The notes: a model not told the origin generated them from the letters alone. A DNA stretch of 64,000 bases from Pelobates cultripes (GCA_933207985.1 OW240916.1:298595582-298659581); one strand, 5' to 3'; positions 45,576 through 57,271 are shown, numbered from the stretch's first letter. Made by a program: numbers and translations.

Positions 45576-45756
45576 ACCTCAGTTTTGATTCTCATTATAG
45601 ATTCTTGCCTTGGGCTGATTACAAGCCAAGCCAATATTTTAAAGATTCCAAACGTTTCCAGTGGGTTTCATTGTCTTCAGATGAGCTTATATTCTGCTAG
45701 CACCAAATTACAAACAAAACTAAATGGGCATGAGTAACTTTGCTTACACAATCATG

Positions 45757-46111
45757 TTACAATGGACACTGTAAGCACTGTTACTACTTTGTCTCATTGA
45801 AGTGGTTATAAAGTCTTATAAAGTCTTACTACTAAATGAGAGTCCCCAGCAGTTCATCCCCTCTGCGCTGCTTGGATTGAGGAAGCATTAGTCTGAGCAG
45901 CAGTGGTCAGTTGTGATTGGCTGACAGTTACAGCTGACTGCTTTCAAACATTTCTAGTAGGGTTAGAAGGAAGTGTCTCTGCCTAATCATACCTCCAATA
46001 GGGGCAGGGCTGCAGGTGGCTCCTATTTAGTGTTAAACTGCTAAAGAACTCCAAGCACTGTGACCAATGCAGTGAGATGAATTGGTTATACTGCTCACAG
46101 AGTCCCTTTAA
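45757..46111. mobile_element. T2-type MITE, left end degenerate
   Basis: Begins near GGACACTGTAAGCACTGTTA and ends CAGAGTCCCTTTAA at 46111. The interior CTCATTGAAGTGGTTATAAA is shared with 55180 and 51600. Confidence 0.65.
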
Positions 46112-46305
46112 TAGTACAGTCTCCCTAGTGAGTAAAAAAAAGCAAAGGACTTATCGGTTTTACTAGTTATTTAAACCTTATTTTTGGTCATGCGTTTAGA
46201 ATTTTTCATTTGTTTGAGTGAAATTAATAGTAATTTAGTGGCAGAAGGCAGTATAATGGTGCTATGTATATTTATATTTATTGGGTAATATGGGGTTATA
46301 GCTGC

Positions 46306-46490
46306 TTGATCAAAGGAGACATCTGACTGCCATTTTGGGGTCAAGGAGAATTTTTGTTCCTAGCTTGTTGCAAAATTGGAAGCGCTTCAGACTGGGTTTG
46401 TTTGCCTTCTTTTGGATCAACAGCAAAAACATGTGAGGAAGGCTGAACTTGATGGACGCAAGTCTCTTTTCAGATATGTAACTATGTAAA
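46306..46490 (+). repeat. LINE 3' tail fragment
   Basis: Ends GAACTTGATGGACGCAAGTC, then TTTTCAGATATGTAACTATG, the same 3' terminus as 17832-17892 but on the plus strand. Confidence 0.6.
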
Positions 46491-46520
46491 TATTTCGAAA
46501 ACTTTCCACTATAGAATAGT

Positions 46521-46656
46521 GCAGGAGTAGGCAAGTTTAGGCACTCCACATTTGTGGACTACATCTTCCATAATGCTCTTACAGCTATAATCCTGGCAAA
46601 GTATCAGGGAAGAGATAGTCCACAACATCTGGAGTACCAACAGTTGCCTTTTCCTG
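46521..46656. mobile_element. hAT-type MITE
   Basis: Ends CAGGAGTAGGCAAGTTTAGG and AACAGTTGCCTTTTCCTG, with the CTTCCATAATGCTCT motif common in vertebrate hAT MITEs. Duplication not clear. Confidence 0.5.
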
Positions 46657-46952
46657 AAATAATGTATAGGTAAGATATTATTTTTTTGAACAACATAGAG
46701 ACCATACAATGACACCACTAGTGTTTAGAGTATCTCTGAATCTTGGGATTGAGATATGTTTGTTCTGTTTTGGTTCAGCTGATGACATAAAATAATTGGT
46801 AAGAACTGAATGGGCCGACAGCCCTCATGTACTGCTAATGTGGGCTTCACTTCTTTTTTTATGTTTTTACTTTTCTTTTCATCTCTCGTCATCTATTTAT
46901 TATCCTTCTGAAGATTCTCATCTTTCTGTGATAAATAAAATATACCTATACT

Positions 46953-46983
<31 letters not shown>

Positions 46984-48065
46984 ACGTATCTGTTTTGCTA
47001 TAACGTAAAAGTTTATTAAGCACAGAAACTGAATTAAATAAAATATTACAGTAAATATGTGCATCAACCTAATTTCCATATATCTTCAAAAATAGGAAGC
47101 TTATTTGGTTTTTCCTCTCTTGTTAATCATTCAATGCCACAGGGATGTATGCTGACAGAAATAATCATTAATTTGCTTTGAAAGTATAAAAAAAACTGTA
47201 CATCAAACAATGGTTTAAAATAAGCATAAGGCCACACAATATCTTGTGTTCATCTTCCTCGAGTATGAAGATTATATATTCTATAAACATTTGACATAAG
47301 GCAAATATCACATTAATGTTTCATAAGAAATAATGGCATCTGTACCACTCCACGTTATTGTATTTCTATACGTGTTATTAAGAAGCTCAATATATTGTGC
47401 AATTTAATGTCCAAGTACGTGAACGCCGTGGTCCTAGGAATGCACACAGCTGTTTCTAACAGACGTGCATTCCTTGACAAAGTAAGCGTTTCTTCCCGTC
47501 ACTAAATCATTTGTATTATTTATATCCATTCCCCTTCCACTATTAGGCCTTTAAACATTGAGACAGCCATAACAATGTCACTTGTAACAATAAGGAACAC
47601 AACTTTTAGGGTCCCAATGTGAAATCAAAGCATAAAAAGCTCAACTAAGTATTTGTCTCTCTTCCAGTATCATCTGTCTGCTTTCTTCTTTACATTTTCT
47701 TTTCTCGTCCACCAATAGAGATATAAAATACATTGTTTCTAAACAAACCCGTAAAACATAAATGTACTAGTTTATATTTTTACTTAAATTGCAAGCTGTA
47801 GGTGTATATTAAAACACCTGATATGTACATGAGATTAAATAGTGAGATATGTGGATTCTGTTCCTACAGAATGGCTTATTTACTGTCAATATTTTAAATG
47901 TTTATGAAAGTCAGGTAAATGCAATGCTACAGTGATATGAGTATATATTATTTTAACAAATGAATAACCATGATGCATAGCAATAACGTAAAGAAACAAT
48001 TTATTGAGCACATGAGAGATGCGTATACAAACTCACATTCTCGAGTCTGCTCTCATTCAAAACAT
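46657..48065. other. AT-rich stretch, no gene seen
   Basis: A TA run at 46955-46977. No other feature supported. Confidence 0.4.
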
Positions 48066-48068
48066 TCT

Positions 48069-48143
48069 TCCCTTTAGCGTGACAAGGATGCAAACCCGGG
48101 TTTCTGAGTTCTAAGGCAGTGATGTTACTACTGCTCCAAGATA
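48069..48143 (-). pseudogene. tRNA-like fragment (possible SINE head)
   Basis: The minus strand reads TTGGAGCAGTAGTAACATCA (an A-box-like D-arm), ACTGCCTTAGAACTCAGAAA (anticodon-arm position) and CCCGGGTTTGCATCC (a B-box-like T-arm, consensus GGTTCGAATCC). Spacing fits a tRNA body, but paired stems are imperfect, so a decayed tRNA or tRNA-derived SINE head is more likely than an active gene. Confidence 0.4.
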
Positions 48144-48644
48144 ATATCTAAGGAGAATTTATTGGTCTCACAGAATCGTCCAAAGACATTATTTTTTTTT
48201 TTTTTTACCAAATATTCACATCTCACTGCTCAGTGCAATCAAGTAACAGGTAGAAAAAAAAAATAACAATCATTCCAAGGAGGGAATCCTATATAATGTA
48301 ACCGAAACGTTACTGAATTAACTCCAATCTGTTATACTAGGAGGGACATTAAGAAAACAAATTCACCTGCTTATTGCACACAAAAGGATGGAAATCGGAA
48401 ATATTTTCCAACTGGCCACCAAAACTGCAAAAGACAAATAGTTTTAAAAAGAAGAAATTATGAATATATAGATATATAGATTAGATATAGTTCCATTTAC
48501 TTTCTCTCACCATAGACAGATAATGAAGGTTAATAATAGAGTGGGTCGACAGGTTTCCAATTCATTTTTTTATTTTTATGCTTTTTGCCCGCTCTGTAAG
48601 CCAAAAAGCTTATGTATGTTAACTGTTGCCAGATGCCAAACATT
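48144..48644. other. No recognisable feature
   Basis: AT-rich DNA with a T run at 48190-48206. Confidence 0.35.
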
Positions 48645-49036
48645 TTAAAGGTACACTATAAGCACCCATACCACTTCAGCTCATTGAAGTTGTCTGCGTA
48701 CAGTGTCCCTATTGCCCATTGTCCTGCAATGTAACTGAAGACAGCCACTAGTGGTGCCTCCTGCTTGCTAGATGACTTTTGGTCATGTAACTGAAGCTGC
48801 AAAAAAAGAAGACATCCAGCGTAAGTTAAATCCCTATGGGAAAGCATTGTTTCAACGGTTTACTATGGTGAGGGCCAAATGCACATTAGGTCCCCTGTCA
48901 GATGATGTCAGAGGAGGCAGAGCATCAATACAGTGAGGAACATTGGCGCTGGTATTGGGTAAATAAAGGGGGAGGCAGAGGGAGCTAAAGTGTTAGGAAT
49001 ACAGGTTTCTATTCCTAACACTACAGTATCCCTTTA
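48645..49036. mobile_element. T2-type MITE, near complete (subfamily B)
   Basis: Starts TTAAAGGTACACTATAAGCA and ends CACTACAGTATCCCTTTAC. Inverted relative to 13389-13809. Confidence 0.8.
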
Positions 49037-50169
49037 CGTTACTGATTAGCCACATACAAATTCAAAACTAGGTTATAGTATTTGCTTTCCAATGAGTGCA
49101 TCCAGAGCCATCACTATAATCTGAAATGGAGTGCACATTCATGTTCACTTGGGAGCTGTCTTGTTAAATTAGGAGATTGACAAATGTTGTAAATGATGTC
49201 CACATTGTTGCTTTGAAATGTGTCTGGACTGTCCTGGTTAATGCAAGAGCTCTGTTTAGGTTGTATTCAATCTTTAGTTAATAAACAGCTATTAAAATAA
49301 TAATCTTGAGATACTGTTGTTCAGGAGCATTAATTAAGAATTAGACTTGGTACGGTTTGAACTTGAACTGGCTTCTCTAATTTGTTTTCAGAACCATCGC
49401 TTATTCTCTTTCATATTGTCTTTCTTTAATTTTATACTAGAGGTGAATGCCTCTTTTACTCATCTGGTTTCGGTTTGTCCCCATCATCTGTGTCTACTTG
49501 TTTTATCTTCTTGTATACAATGTGAGATTAATGATAGCTTTTATTTTTTTGCACAGCAGGCAACTGGTGATTAGGCTGCTACTCATATGGCAGATACACT
49601 GGAATTAGATTCTGTAAATGATCCTGGAGATATATTCTGTTTGGAACAGAGGTCAGAAAAATCTATTCCCCTTTGAAGATGGCCATTGATTTTATTGTAT
49701 TATTAATTGAAGGCTTCTCCTTTATTTGTTTATCTTTTATATGTTGGTTGGTTTGTTATTATTTAGTTTATTTTCTTTGTGGGAACTATTCTGCATCCTG
49801 TTTCATTTTATTTTTATTTATTTTTTTCCTTTTATTTTCTTTTTTCTTTTATCTTTTGTTAAGCATTCGGCAATGTTTACTGTCCAGTAATTTGGTTTTA
49901 GTAATTTTTTTTTTTTTTTTACCAGTTTGAAGTTGAAGTGTATTATTAAAGAGATATACTTGTTTAACAAATATGCATTTTTATGTAGATTAAATATTAT
50001 GGTTAAATATCTTTTTGCTGTAGGAACACTGAGGATACTAAATCTTTTAATTATTAATATGAAATTATATATTGGGGGTTTAATATTAGCTGTATTGTGT
50101 TGTATTGTATTATGTAATTATTGTAAAGTTAACATTAAACTCTATTGTTTGTTACTGGTTAAGTATGTT
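49037..50169. other. AT-rich stretch, no gene seen
   Basis: Frames at 49673-50193 are Phe/Leu/Ile-rich because the DNA is T-rich. No splice-linked exon or family match. Confidence 0.4.
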
Positions 50170-50510
50170 TACACTGATCAGCCAAAACATTAAAACCACT
50201 TGCCTAATATCGTGTAGGTCCTCTTCGAGCAGCCAAAACAGCTCTGATGCGTTGAGGCATGGACTCCACAAGAGCTCTGAACACGTCCTGTAGTAACTGG
50301 CACCAAAATATTAGCAGCAGATCCTTTAGGTCCTGCAAGTTGTGAGGTGGTGCTTCCATAGATTGGATTTGTTATTCCAGCATGTCCTATAGATGCTCAA
50401 TAGAGATCTGGGGAACTTGGAGACCAAGACAACATCCTAAACTCTTTGTCATATTCCTCAAACCATTCCTGAACAATTTTTGCAGTGTGGCATTTTGCTT
50501 CCTGGGGCAG
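50170..50510 (-). mobile_element. Tc1/mariner-type transposon end fragment
   Basis: Starts CACTGATCAGCCAAAACATT, TAAAACCACTTGCCTAATAT, a terminal repeat well known from vertebrate Tc1-like elements. The following text reads, on the minus strand, as scrambled transposase C-terminus. The other end is missing. Confidence 0.65.
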
Positions 50511-50539
50511 TGCTGCACAGTGAGCAGCACTGCCATTCA

Positions 50540-50655
50540 GTGTCTCCACCCTCTGCATGCAAACACTGAACTTTCCTCATAGAGATGCATTGATTCAATT
50601 AATCTGTATGAGGTGATGCTGAATGGCCAGGGCTGTGTTTGACTTGTGCTGGCTC
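50540..50655. mobile_element. T2-type MITE interior fragment
   Basis: CCCTCTGCATGCAAACACTG and CAGGGCTGTGTTTGA are shared with the interior of 61258-61858. Both ends are missing. Confidence 0.5.
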
Positions 50656-50669
50656 TGTTCATGATTTTG

Positions 50670-50820
50670 CACATACACACAGATACACACTGACACACAG
50701 ATGCCCACACTGGCACATACACACAAATACACACTGGTACGTACACACTGACACACATACATACTGGCACATATACACACTAACACAGAGATGCACATTG
50801 ACACATACATACACAATCTG
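50670..50820. repeat. CA-rich minisatellite
   Basis: ACACTGACACATACACACA-type units directly before the LINE fragment. Confidence 0.85.
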
Positions 50821-51352
50821 ACACCCCTCTGTCAGTCCTTACATTGGCTTCCTGTATCCTATAGGAGTCAATTCAAAGTACTAACCAATACCTATAAAGC
50901 ACTGAACAATTCTAGCCTCTCTTCCATCTCTTCACAGATCCATAGGTATGCCCCTTCTCAGGCTCTCTACTCTGCCCGTGACCACCTCCTGTCCGTTGTT
51001 CGCACCCGTACGGCCAACTCACGCTTGCAGGACTTCGCACGGGTGGCTCCTTTCCTATGGAGTAGCCTTCATACCACCATCAGACTCTCCCCTAGTCATC
51101 AATCGTTTAAGAAGTGCCTTAAAACCCATCTCTTTAGGAAAGCTTACTGCCTCCCAGAGTAACCTCTACCTCACATACCTGTCTCTTGCTCTCTCCTAAA
51201 GGACAGCACTCTACTCTCTCATCCAGCTCTGCTTCACTCCCACCTTATTTGATTGCTGTTTCCTGTCCTAATGTGTTTTATACCACACCTCCTATAGACT
51301 GTAAGCTCGTTTGAGCAGGATCCTCTTCAACCTATCGTAATAATAATAATAT
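50821..51352 (+). pseudogene. L2-like LINE 3' end
   Basis: The frame 50791-51162 contains [20 protein letters not shown] and FARVAPFLWSSLHTTIRLSP, followed by FKKCLKTHLFRKAYC and a stop at 51160. This is the same C-terminal domain as the copy at 36715-37170, but with a different 3' untranslated sequence (GACTGTAAGCTCGTTTGAGC) and a tail of AAT repeats at 51338-51350. The domain is open for more than 100 codons, so it is relatively young. The 5' part is truncated at the CA-rich tract. Confidence 0.8.
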
Positions 51353-51574
51353 TGTATGTTAGATTCTGTGTAATTTCTGGAATATTCCACATGGCGTGCG
51401 GGTGTCAGGGAGCAATATTAAATATGCGGGAGTCTCCCGGACCTACCCGGGAGACTTGGGATGCCTGTAATATCATCAATCATAGGAGCCTGACTTGACT
51501 ACAGAAGACATAAGAGGGTGAGCACTTTGCAAATGAACCCTTCAACCTACACTAGCCAAAGCTTAAACCTGAAA

Positions 51575-52015
51575 TAAACCCTTTACTTTAACTACCCTCT
51601 CATTGAAGTGGTTCATGTGCAATGTCCCTGTCTCCCTCTGTCCTGCGATGTAAAACAATATAAAAATGATTACATTGCAGGACTAAGACTGCCTCTTGTG
51701 ACTGTCAATCAGAAAGCCACAAGAGGCACTTCCTGGTGGCTAACTGACTTTTTGTTGCCTAATTGATTCGCTGGACGTCTTCATACTTTGCATGAGGACA
51801 TCCATCGTCAGAGAAAATCCCGTAGAAAAGCATTGCAGCAATGCTTTCCTATGAGGAGGGCCTAGTGCACTTGCCGCACGTGCACATAAGCCCCTCCCCT
51901 GTCAGATAGATTGTTTTTTTTTAATTCTTTACATGCTGGTGGGTGGGGGGTTTGGGGAGGTAACTATAGTGTAAGGAACAAAAATAGCATATGAGGTCTG
52001 CAATGGTCCTTTCAA
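51575..52015. mobile_element. T2-type MITE, degenerate (subfamily B)
   Basis: Interior CTCTCATTGAAGTGG, ATTACATTGCAGGACTAAGA and ATGAGGACATCCATCGTCAG match 13389-13809. The end reads CAATGGTCCTTTC. Both termini have lost the TTAA motif. Confidence 0.6.
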
Positions 52016-52823
52016 GAAAAATTATACCATTCCTATGTTTGAGTATTCTGTTGCCATTTTAACATGTGAGAAATCCCTAAATTAAAGGTATACTTTTAAT
52101 ACAACTCAGGGGTAGAGAATGTGATTCCAGCGATTGCTCTTTTTACTGAATTGTACAGGTTCACAATGCCTCCATCTGTAGTAACTGCTGTTATCTGTCA
52201 CCACCTCCGAGAGGTCGCACCATCCCTCCCAGTTCCCAGACCTAATTCCCATTGCCTTGAATTACTTTTGGGGCTTTTCTTCACCTTTTAATTCACTTCT
52301 TTCAGTGTCCTCACGTGCTTCTGAAAAAAGATATGGGATGGTCGGTTTCCAAACATAAACTGTTTCACTGGGAATATTCCGTAAATCTGGGTCTGAGTTA
52401 CTGTATCTATCAGTGTTTTGGATTCTTCAAGTGACTTCATTTTGATACTCAGAATACAGATTTAAAAAACTGCTATTTGTTTATATGATCACACTTGTGG
52501 GTATGTTATATGATTATTGTGTATAGCTATTTTTTTCCTTTAGATTGTTTTGAAAAACAGTAGAATTTGTAGCAGATACGACTTTATTCAGAAAGTCCTG
52601 CCAATAGGATGCAGATTGGTAGTGTGTTTCCTTGATATTTTAAGGTACTTCCATGCTTGTATAGTGACCACAAATGGATGATAAACGATGTTTATGGTAC
52701 ATGAAAAGTGGTAAAACATAATCACTGAACTGGCCATCAGTTCACAAAAAAATATTGCAAAGAATAATTACGGTATATTGTTTGTTATATTTTAATTTAA
52801 GTATTTTGTTTTGTATCTATAAA
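52016..52823. other. No recognisable feature
   Basis: AT-rich DNA before the exon candidate. Confidence 0.35.
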
Positions 52824-52973
52824 GAACTTACTCCTCAAGTTAAAATAAACCTATTGAAATCTGGAATCCAGACTCCCAAACCGCTTGCTTTACTTTCTGC
52901 GCCACTTAGTGCCCAATTAATCGAATCATTAGAGTCAACTAGAGAAGCATGCACAGGCAAGGCCCGTCTGTAA
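52824..52973 (+). CDS. Candidate terminal coding segment (weak)
   Basis: An open frame ending with TAA at 52971-52973. The last 50 codons have a less biased composition than the surrounding AT-rich DNA and read KELTPQVKINLLKSGIQTPK, then LALLSAPLSAQLIESLESTR and a basic end GKARL. Possible acceptors are TTTGTATCTATAAAG at 52823 or TTATATTTTAATTTAAG at 52801; neither is strong. I do not recognise the protein and no partner exon is linked. It could equally be a piece of an unknown repeat. Confidence 0.25.
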   Translation, partial: ELTPQVKINLLKSGIQTPKPLALLSAPLSAQLIESLESTREACTGKARL

Positions 52974-54529
52974 TTGACTATACCAGGGGTGGTTAAAAGG
53001 TAGAATCTCCATGATCCTTTGTCTCAAGGCTGGGATCTACTTTATCCTGGCCTATACGATTTACTATGTGGAAATCCCAGCCATTTCCACTGATCTTGCA
53101 TGAATCTCTCGATTTGATATTATTTAACTTAATTTTCCTGGAATTATACATGAACTCTTCCAGCCCTGACTTTAGCATATCAACTGCCTGGTGAAACCTC
53201 TACCACTGCTCATACTTCCCAAGTTCCTGGTTGTCCTATCGCTATTGTAAGAGCTTGTAGTGTCTCCTGATTCTTCTACAAGATTTCTGGCAAAAGTTGC
53301 AACCACTCCTGTTTCTGCTAAGGTCTGTCTTGGGTTCTAAGCTACTTTACCAATCACTAACTGGTATATTACCAAGATAACATGGATTTACTTTGTGTAT
53401 ATCAACTGAGCTGATGTAACTTATTTGAGGGTTAACCCTTCATTCTTCCTTGTGTATGGTGTCTAAAACTAATCAGACATCAATCTGAACATCGGCCCAT
53501 ACTCTATATAAAAGCCATTCTTTCTCTGCATTTCCTGGTGTTTCTCCTTTTCCTCCTGTAGTCTGATTTTTAACCGGACTTTCAAAGACATTACCTGAGA
53601 TTGTAACCTTACTTACCTGCTGTATCTGCTCTAACCACCTCTATCAAGACTGAATCCATATGTACTTCACCCAGTGATTGCAATACATCTCTCTCTAATT
53701 AATTTTCTGTTTTATGTAAATTCTAGATTCATCATTATTCAGTTCCCAGGATTGTAGTGGATTTAGCTGTTTCACAACTTTAAAGTGGTACCAGTACCAG
53801 TATCCCTTAATAAATATGGAAGGTTTGATTTTTTAAAAGGCAGTTTTGTTGATCTATCTATTTCTATAATTCTTACCTTAGTAGATAAACACCTGTGTCT
53901 GATATCATATTTAAATGATTTTCTTAAGAAAGTCACATTTTATGTGAGTGATATTAGCTAGTGATAGTGATAGCAAAACTATTTACAAACACTATATAAT
54001 TCAGATACATAGCTAGGTTGGACATATTATGGGAGATATATATCTGAGTCAGCTTGAAAGCATTTGTTGTCCTGGGTCATGTCAGAGTTCAGTAATTAAC
54101 TTCCTAGAAGAGTCAGGGACGTTAATGTAACTACTTGCAGACATATGCTTTTACATTCCTATGTACCCTAGGACGATAAATGTGTTGGGTACATACACTA
54201 AATATACTAAAACAGGGTGCTGTAGTGGTTATTGTACTTCCAAGGCTCATTGAACCCACACATCAGGATAGAAAATACTGAATCAAAAATAATATAATTG
54301 TGTTGATTGTTGATGGTAAGTACTGAAAATCAATGAGATCCTTATCATATCCTCATGATAAGCTCTTTGCTTAGGAGGATAAGTCACAGCTTAAGTCCTA
54401 ACAACTGAATTAGATTACCCACCTATATCTTTTTCCCATTATAATTTCTGTACAATGCTTAACAATGTTTAGTATCATAAGAAACAAAGCATGATACCTA
54501 TGGCTAGAAATAGCTATTAAAGTTTTGTC
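52974..54529. other. No supported gene
   Basis: AT-rich DNA. A 61-codon frame on the minus strand (52993-53178) has no family resemblance. Confidence 0.4.
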
Positions 54530-54530
54530 T

Positions 54531-55450
54531 GTAAAGGGACACTATAGCCAGGGGCAGACTGACCGCTTGGGCAGATCGGTCATGGACCAAGGGCCCAAGG
54601 CTGTCAGGGGCCCTGCTGAACAGATCAGAGGTCTCCTCAGCCAGAAAGCGATAATTACACACAGATTGCAGCGTCACTGAGTGAGCAGCAGTCCTGGTTT
54701 TCTTGCCAGGTCTACTCCATGTTCCTCCTGTGCGGTGCTCTTGAGGTAAAGAGGTGAGGCCCAGGCAAGGGAAGTGACATCACTTCCTGTTCCCTTATCT
54801 CCTGCAGAGTGCTCCTGGACTGTTGTGACGTCACCAGCAAACACAGGGTAATTAAATTTGATTTATTTCTTTATTTTAATTGTGGGGCATGCCAGCAAAA
54901 GTTACTCCATTTAAAAACACTGTTTTGGTGCGATTAATCCCCTAATAAGTAAATCTGCCCATTGTCTGGGGGTCCTGCTGGTGTGGGAGTCGAGACTGTG
55001 TGGCTCTTACACAGCCATTCTGAGTGCTATGCAGCATACACAAATCCTTGAAGGAGTCGCACAAAGAAGGGGAGCTGAGCAGCAGAACCAAAAGTCCTTG
55101 CACCAATAGGGGGCCCTTGATCTGATATTGCCCGAGAGCCATGTTAGTGATCAGTCCGCACTTGACTGTAGGCACCATAACCACCTCATCTCATTGAAGT
55201 GGTTATAATGTCTACACCCCTTGCACCATCCTTAATTCAGTATTAGACAATTTTTTAAGTTTTAATATCATGGTCCACCAGCAGCCCATCCCCTCTCTGT
55301 GTTAGGAAGAATTCTCCTGAGAAGCAATGGGCAGCTGTGACCTTTAACCTCTTTATGTTGGTCAATGATTGCGATTATTATCTACTTGCCCTATTCCTAG
55401 GTTTTCTCTGTGATCAGCAGGAGCTAGCTAAATGAACTAAAGTATATTCA
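54531..55450. mobile_element. T2-type MITE split by a hAT-like insertion
   Basis: The left end GTAAAGGGACACTATAG (54531-54547) resumes as GCACCATAACCACCTCATCT at 55172, which is the normal T2 continuation. The insertion therefore postdates the MITE. The right T2 end was not located; 55450 is approximate. Confidence 0.65.
54541..55172. mobile_element. hAT-like non-autonomous element in a T2 MITE
   Basis: The element is 54549-55164, with ends CAGGGGCAGACTGACC and GATCAGTCCGCACTTG, an imperfect inverted repeat (12 of 16). It is flanked by ACTATAGC (54541-54548) and ACTGTAGG (55165-55172), an 8-bp duplication with two changes. No transposase. Confidence 0.65.
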
Positions 55451-55625
55451 ATCAATCTGTTGCAAGAGCATTGTAAATATATATAATGAAAAGTTAATGT
55501 GCTAAAAAACACAATTAAAAGAAATGCAGTGTAAAAACTGAATAATTAATGTGATTAATGTGACTTTTACATACATACCCACAATACATATAATATATTT
55601 GCTCTTTATCAAATAAAAATTATTA

Positions 55626-56131
55626 TTAAAGGAAGACTATAGTGACAGGAATACAAACATGTTTTCTAGAAAGTATTGTGGTTAACTAACCATTTAGGTC
55701 AGTCCCTTAGATTGCTTAGGAAAGGTGTTTTTACTCACCTTTTTTCCCACGCTGCACTGGTAGTGCCTTCATGGCCAAGATCATCAGTCTTGATGATATC
55801 AGCCAATCCAGTGCTGTCCCATTGGAAAGCATTGGGACACTATTGCACATGCAAGGCAAAACGTCATGCCAATCAGCATCTTCTCATAGAGATACATTGA
55901 TTCAATGCATCTGTATGGGGAACATTCAACTCCTCCATGCGTTACTACGCAAAAATGTAAACCCTGACTTTTCTCTGCGTTTACAGTGCTCAGCCTCCTT
56001 GGAGAGACTACAGACAACAGAACCCTGACTTTTCTCTGCGTTTACAGTGCTCAGCCTCCTTGGAGAGACTACAGACAACAGAACATCTACATTAAGTTGT
56101 AGTCGTTCTGGTGACTATAGTGTCCCTTTAA
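55626..56131. mobile_element. T2-type MITE, complete, with internal duplication
   Basis: TTAA at 55626-55629 and 56128-56131. Ends TTAAAGGAAGACTATAGTGA and GGTGACTATAGTGTCCCTTT. A 61-bp segment beginning AACCCTGACTTTTCTCTGCG is exactly duplicated in tandem (55960-56020 and 56021-56081). Confidence 0.9.
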
Positions 56132-56559
56132 AGTGACATTGCTATCCAAACCTTCTCAACTTTATACTTTCCCATGGTTACACCCTAAGGGGCATCTGAA
56201 GCTGGGGAGCAGGGTGGGGTGATCAACCCAAAAGGACTCTTGGTCTGAACTCCAAACATGCATTGAAAAATGGGAGTTGGGGCACACCCGGAATTGCATT
56301 TCTCAATAGTTGTGCTGCTGTGGTGACCAAAATTTATATAAAATACAGATACAAGGTACAGTGCACACATACTGTGTTAAGCACACCACAATGCCACAAT
56401 ACCCCAATAGCGGTGGGTTCAGAGCCAGACATGCATTTTGCCACCCTTGCTCCAAAATATCCCTTTCCATGAATAGCCCAGAGTCCCAGGACCTGGTGCT
56501 GGCCAAAACTCAAATGCTATACACTATACAGAGGAAATATTTAATATGAACAGGTTGAC
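56132..56559. other. No supported gene
   Basis: Overlapping short frames on both strands (56185-56549) without family match. Composition is slightly GC-richer than the surroundings. Confidence 0.35.
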
Positions 56560-56908
56560 ACTTACTGTGTTGGGTGCTCGTCGTCCTTCCATTGGAAATA
56601 GAAGTGATAAAGTAGCAGTTAATCCTTCTACAACATCATACCAACACTTATTAAGCTTGCACCCTATTCATTAGCTGAGAATGTCCATTGGCAACTATCA
56701 GTCAGTGTATAATGCCCAAGCTTGGTACGAGTTAATATAAGAATACAAAAGGATGAACTTCGCTTTATCAGATCTACTCAGACTGGAAGCACTGTGAGAA
56801 CCCGACAAAGCAAGGTAAAAGTGAAACTGTTTGCAAAATGTTTGACAAATTAACGACTGGTGACACCAACATGCTGTAGTAATTACTGTGCTTAGAGTGT
56901 TCCTTTAA
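56560..56908. mobile_element. T2-type MITE, degenerate
   Basis: Interior GCTGAGAATGTCCATTGGCA and the end CTTAGAGTGTTCCTTTAA (56908) are T2-like. The left boundary is uncertain. Confidence 0.5.
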
Positions 56909-57015
56909 ATATCTTGGCAATGTAAAAAATGCACCTATTACCAGTTCCTACAATATTCAGTCATCATGAATAGATCAGCTGATTAAAGTAATGCAATATA
57001 ATCTTTTATTTTCAG

Positions 57016-57066
57016 ATATTGCAACTAGCATATTACAGCGAGATAGATTGGTTTATCATCACTCAG
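57016..57066 (+). CDS. Candidate 51-bp internal exon (weak)
   Basis: Bounded by AATCTTTTATTTTCAG on the left and CAG|GTAAGAAAT on the right, both close to splice consensus. Length 51 bp (17 codons), open in two of three frames; the frame 0 reading is ILQLAYYSEIDWFIITQ. It lies in non-repeat DNA between two MITEs. No adjoining exon was identified and the peptide is not recognised. Paired consensus sites at this spacing can occur by chance in 64 kb. Confidence 0.25.
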
Positions 57067-57124
57067 GTAAGAAATGTCTCCTGATTATTACTCTTACTTA
57101 CATGCAAACAATATGTTTTAAATC

Positions 57125-57271
57125 AGTGGTGTCCACAAGTTAGATCCCCAGAGGTTTTAAAACTACAGCTTCCATTATGCTTTGTCATTGTAGAGCATTA
57201 TTAAGGCATGCAAAGCATCATGTGAGTTATAGTTTTATAACATCTGGGGATCTACCTTTTGGGCACCTCTG
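57125..57271. mobile_element. hAT-type MITE
   Basis: Ends CAGTGGTGTCCACAAGTTAG and TTTTGGGCACCTCTG. Flanks TTTTAAAT and TTTTAAGC agree at 6 of 8 positions. Interior arms GATCCCCAGA... and TCTGGGGATC are inverted copies. Confidence 0.75.

Noticed and set aside
45645..45690. Minus-strand CTGAAGACAATGAAACCC, hammerhead-like
   Set aside because: The four bases between CTGAAGA and GAAAC cannot form stem II, and no stem I pairing is seen.
48296..48312. ACCGAAACGTTACTG, resembling a hammerhead 3' half
   Set aside because: No CTGANGA upstream and no paired stem II. Probably chance.
49673..50193. Hydrophobic frames that could suggest membrane proteins
   Set aside because: T-rich DNA yields Phe/Leu/Ile codons. 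No start context, splice context or family match.
56700..56816. Open stretch reading KDELRFIRSTQTGSTVRTRQ followed by AAG|GTAAAA, resembling an exon
   Set aside because: It lies inside a T2-type MITE (56560-56908) and has no splice acceptor. The reading is chance.
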